64,000 nt of DNA from Kaistia dalseonensis (GTDB lineage Bacteria; Pseudomonadota; Alphaproteobacteria; Rhizobiales; Kaistiaceae). Both the position numbers and the translations under genes were made by a program. This document shows, one piece after another, positions 62,317-64,000 of the stretch (its first letter is position 1; each line of letters begins with the position of its first letter). The stretch lies in NCBI RefSeq assembly GCF_030814715.1, contig NZ_JAUSVO010000005.1, positions 432,938 through 496,937 on the forward strand, written 5' to 3'. The notes under the pieces were generated by a model, which saw only the letters and a list, made by a program, of their open reading frames with translations, searched no databases and was not told where the DNA came from.

Positions 62317-63521
62317 GACTTGGACGCCCCCGTCTTGGCGGCGGCGTCGCTGATCGGCTGCACGGAATTGTCGATGGCGACCGAGCTGCCGCTCGAGAGC
62401 TTGTTCTGACCGGAAGTCACGATCTGCATGCCCGGCTCGACACCCTTGACGATCTCGACCAGATCACCCGAACGGCGGCCGAGCGTGACGAATTGCTGCT
62501 TGGCGATGAGGCTCGGCGCGGCGGGGGCCTCGGCCGGCTTGGCCGCACCATCGGCGGGCTTTGCGGCGGCGTCCGGAGCCGGCGTGGCGGGCGCGGCCGG
62601 CGGCGGCGCATCCTGCACGACATAGACATAGGCGCCATAAAGGCTGATCGTCACCGCCGTCTGCGGCAGCGCGATCACATTGTCTTCCTGCGGAAGATCG
62701 ACGCGGACGCGAATGAACTGGCCCGGACGCAATATGCCGGCCGAATTGTCCACGAGCGCCTGCACCGAGACCAGACGTGAACTCGGATCGATCTTGGGAT
62801 CGATGCCGGTGATCTTGCCGGTGAAGCGCAAGTCATCCTCGGTCAGGCCGAACTTGGCCGTCTGCCCGATTTTCAACTGCGTCAGCTGCTGCTCGGGAAT
62901 GGTGAAGTTGACCTTCATCGTGTCGAGGTTCTGCAGCGTGGCGACGAGCGTGCCGGGCTGCACATACTGGCCGACATCGATCCGCGGAATACCGATCGTG
63001 CCCGCGAACGGCGCCTTGACCGCCTTGTGGTCGAGCGTCGCCTCGAGCTCGGCAAGCGCACCCTTGGCCTTGTCGAGATTGTTCTGCGAATCCTGCAGCG
63101 TCGCCACCGTCGAGACATTGCGGTTCAACAGCGCCTGCGTGCGGGTCACGGCGTCCTGCGCCACGGCCACATTCGTCTGCGCGCTGATCAAGCCGGCGCG
63201 CTCGACGGAATCGTCGAGTTGCACGAGCAGTTCGCCCTGCGTGACGCGGTCATTCGCCTTGAACGCGATGGTCTGGACGATGCCACTCGCCTGCACGGCG
63301 ATGTCGACACCCTCGGAGGCCGCCGCCGTGCCGACCGCCTCGATGCCGGGCGTCCACGTCTGCGGCTTGACCTCGATGGCCGAGACCGTCACGACCGGCG
63401 CCTTCATATTGGCAAAGAACTGCCCGATCATCTTGTCGCGGAAGAAATTGAACCAGATCAGGCCGCCGCAGATCGCCACGACGACGATCAGGAGCAGGGT
63501 GGCAATAATAAACCGCTTCAT
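62313..63521 (-). CDS. RND efflux adaptor (membrane-fusion protein)
   Basis: 402-residue periplasmic adaptor with one N-terminal helix (FIIATLLLIVVVAICGGLIW). The lipoyl-like half AIVQASGIVQTIAF-type region (VDIAVQASGIVQTIAFKAND), coiled coil and barrel domains follow. An Ala/Pro/Lys-rich insertion (PPPAAPATPAPDAAAKPADG onward) interrupts the C-terminal barrel region, unusual for the family. The ATG at 63521 is preferred over an in-frame TTG upstream. The operon starts at the TetR-controlled promoter. Confidence 0.94.
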   Translation of the reverse strand: MKRFIIATLLLIVVVAICGGLIWFNFFRDKMIGQFFANMKAPVVTVSAIEVKPQTWTPGIEAVGTAAASEGVDIAVQASGIVQTIAFKANDRVTQGELLVQLDDSVERAGLISAQTNVAVAQDAVTRTQALLNRNVSTVATLQDSQNNLDKAKGALAELEATLDHKAVKAPFAGTIGIPRIDVGQYVQPGTLVATLQNLDTMKVNFTIPEQQLTQLKIGQTAKFGLTEDDLRFTGKITGIDPKIDPSSRLVSVQALVDNSAGILRPGQFIRVRVDLPQEDNVIALPQTAVTISLYGAYVYVVQDAPPPAAPATPAPDAAAKPADGAAKPAEAPAAPSLIAKQQFVTLGRRSGDLVEIVKGVEPGMQIVTSGQNKLSSGSSVAIDNSVQPISDAAAKTGASKS

Positions 63522-63634
63522 GACAGGCAATCCAAAAGGCGTGCCCGACCGCCGGGCGACAGCTGTGGTCTGGAAATAACGGACAATGGTACGCCCCGCC
63601 AGAGATGGCGGAAAGCTTGCCCGTAAGGATCGAA

Positions 63635-63663
63635 TTAGTGTACCGTCCGGACGGTAGTGTCAA
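63635..63663 (-). promoter_or_regulatory. RND-operon promoter with TetR operator in its spacer
   Basis: On the minus strand a consensus TTGACA (63663-63658) and CACTAA (63640-63635) are exactly 17 bp apart. The spacer is almost filled by the perfect 16-bp palindrome TACCGTCC-GGACGGTA (63641-63656). A TetR dimer there would shut out RNA polymerase. The tetR gene starts about 100 bp away on the other strand. Confidence 0.75.
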
Positions 63664-63757
63664 CGTGCTGCGCTGCAGCAGATGATGATTGATCGCCAGG
63701 CGCGACCGGTTCGCAACACAGGCGACAAGAAGATCGGATCAGCAAGGATGGTGTTCT

Positions 63758-64000
63758 AGTGTCGCCAAGTGGCCGTTCCGGCACGCGAGGCAATGCCCGC
63801 GCTCGGATATTGGAAGCGGCGGCTTTAGTCGCGCAGGATATTGGCCCGGGGCATTTGTCGCTTGAGGCCGTGGCGGAGCGGGCAGGCATATCCAAGGGCG
63901 GCCTTCTCTATCACTTTCCGACGAAGCAGGCGTTATTGAGTGGTCTGGTTGAGGCGCATCTTTCTGGGATAGAGGCATCTGCGGGGCTGACGGGCGAGGG
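63758..64000 (+). CDS. TetR-family regulator (3' end outside window)
   Basis: The first 81 codons of a TetR protein. It starts at GTG with AAGGA upstream. The N-terminal DNA-binding domain is clear: ARILEAAALVAQDIGPGHLS then LEAVAERAGISKGGLLYHFP and TKQALLSGLVEAHLSG. The inner-ligand domain runs off the right edge. It is divergent from the RND adaptor and pump genes and is the probable repressor of that operon. Confidence 0.9.

Overview
This is a GC-rich, gene-dense chromosomal segment that looks like an alphaproteobacterium of the Hyphomicrobiales (Rhizobiales). The pointers are a homospermidine synthase, an ornithine decarboxylase with a long leader of the alphaproteobacterial speF type, the bioMNY biotin importer, DUF1127, DUF2937 and YdcH small proteins, an OpgC-type protein, a TakP-type TRAP system, and short intergenic palindromes of the kind scattered through rhizobial genomes. 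The genus cannot be fixed from the sequence. I see no rRNA, tRNA, CRISPR array, insertion sequence, integrase or prophage gene. Both window edges cut genes: an ABC ATPase at the left and a TetR regulator at the right.

Layout. 1-4.6 kb: end of a peptide ABC importer, a His-rich CobW-type metal GTPase, a WD40 protein, a small haem-copper-oxidase-like membrane protein with an FNR/FixK-type box, DUF2937 and a DUF1127 peptide. 4.8-8.7 kb: polyamine block (ornithine decarboxylase, GNAT, homospermidine synthase) with a long structured leader. 8.8-17.4 kb: gamma-glutamyltransferase-family hydrolase, amidase, LysR, DUF1007 plus NicO metal transporter, PuuD-like amidotransferase, LysR and aldo/keto reductase. 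17.5-21.3 kb: TRAP transporter for small organic acids. 21.5-29.7 kb: nucleotidase, ferrochelatase, arabinose-5-phosphate isomerase, beta-barrel protein, MarR, EamA and MFS exporters. 29.7-42.1 kb: Rieske oxygenase and a sugar-acid catabolic region (epimerase, beta-hydroxyacid dehydrogenase, LacI regulator, 2-hydroxyacid dehydrogenase, SDR, pentonate-type dehydratase, KDPG aldolase). 42.2-50.3 kb: bioMNY, luciferase-like oxidoreductase, a type-2 isoleucyl-tRNA synthetase, purK and purE. 50.4-53.1 kb: degenerate GGDEF protein, two YdcH peptides, OpgC-like protein. 53.3-64 kb: MarR-EmrAB efflux, ChrA, secreted hydrolase, RND efflux pair and its divergent TetR.

How the parts work together. Decarboxylase and homospermidine synthase make putrescine and then homospermidine. 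The dehydratase operon and the LacI locus share a near-identical 15-bp operator-like sequence, so the LacI protein probably controls both as one sugar-acid regulon. Three efflux systems sit near the right end. Two of them have a clear palindromic operator: a 26-bp AT-rich one before marR-emrAB, and a 16-bp one filling the -35/-10 spacer of the RND promoter. Most of the window is ordinary core or near-core genome. The most checkable new points are the shared LacI operator, the decarboxylase leader with its Arg-rich upstream frame, the type-2 IleRS, the GGDEF-degenerate protein that keeps its c-di-GMP I-site, and the repeat tail on the TRAP permease.
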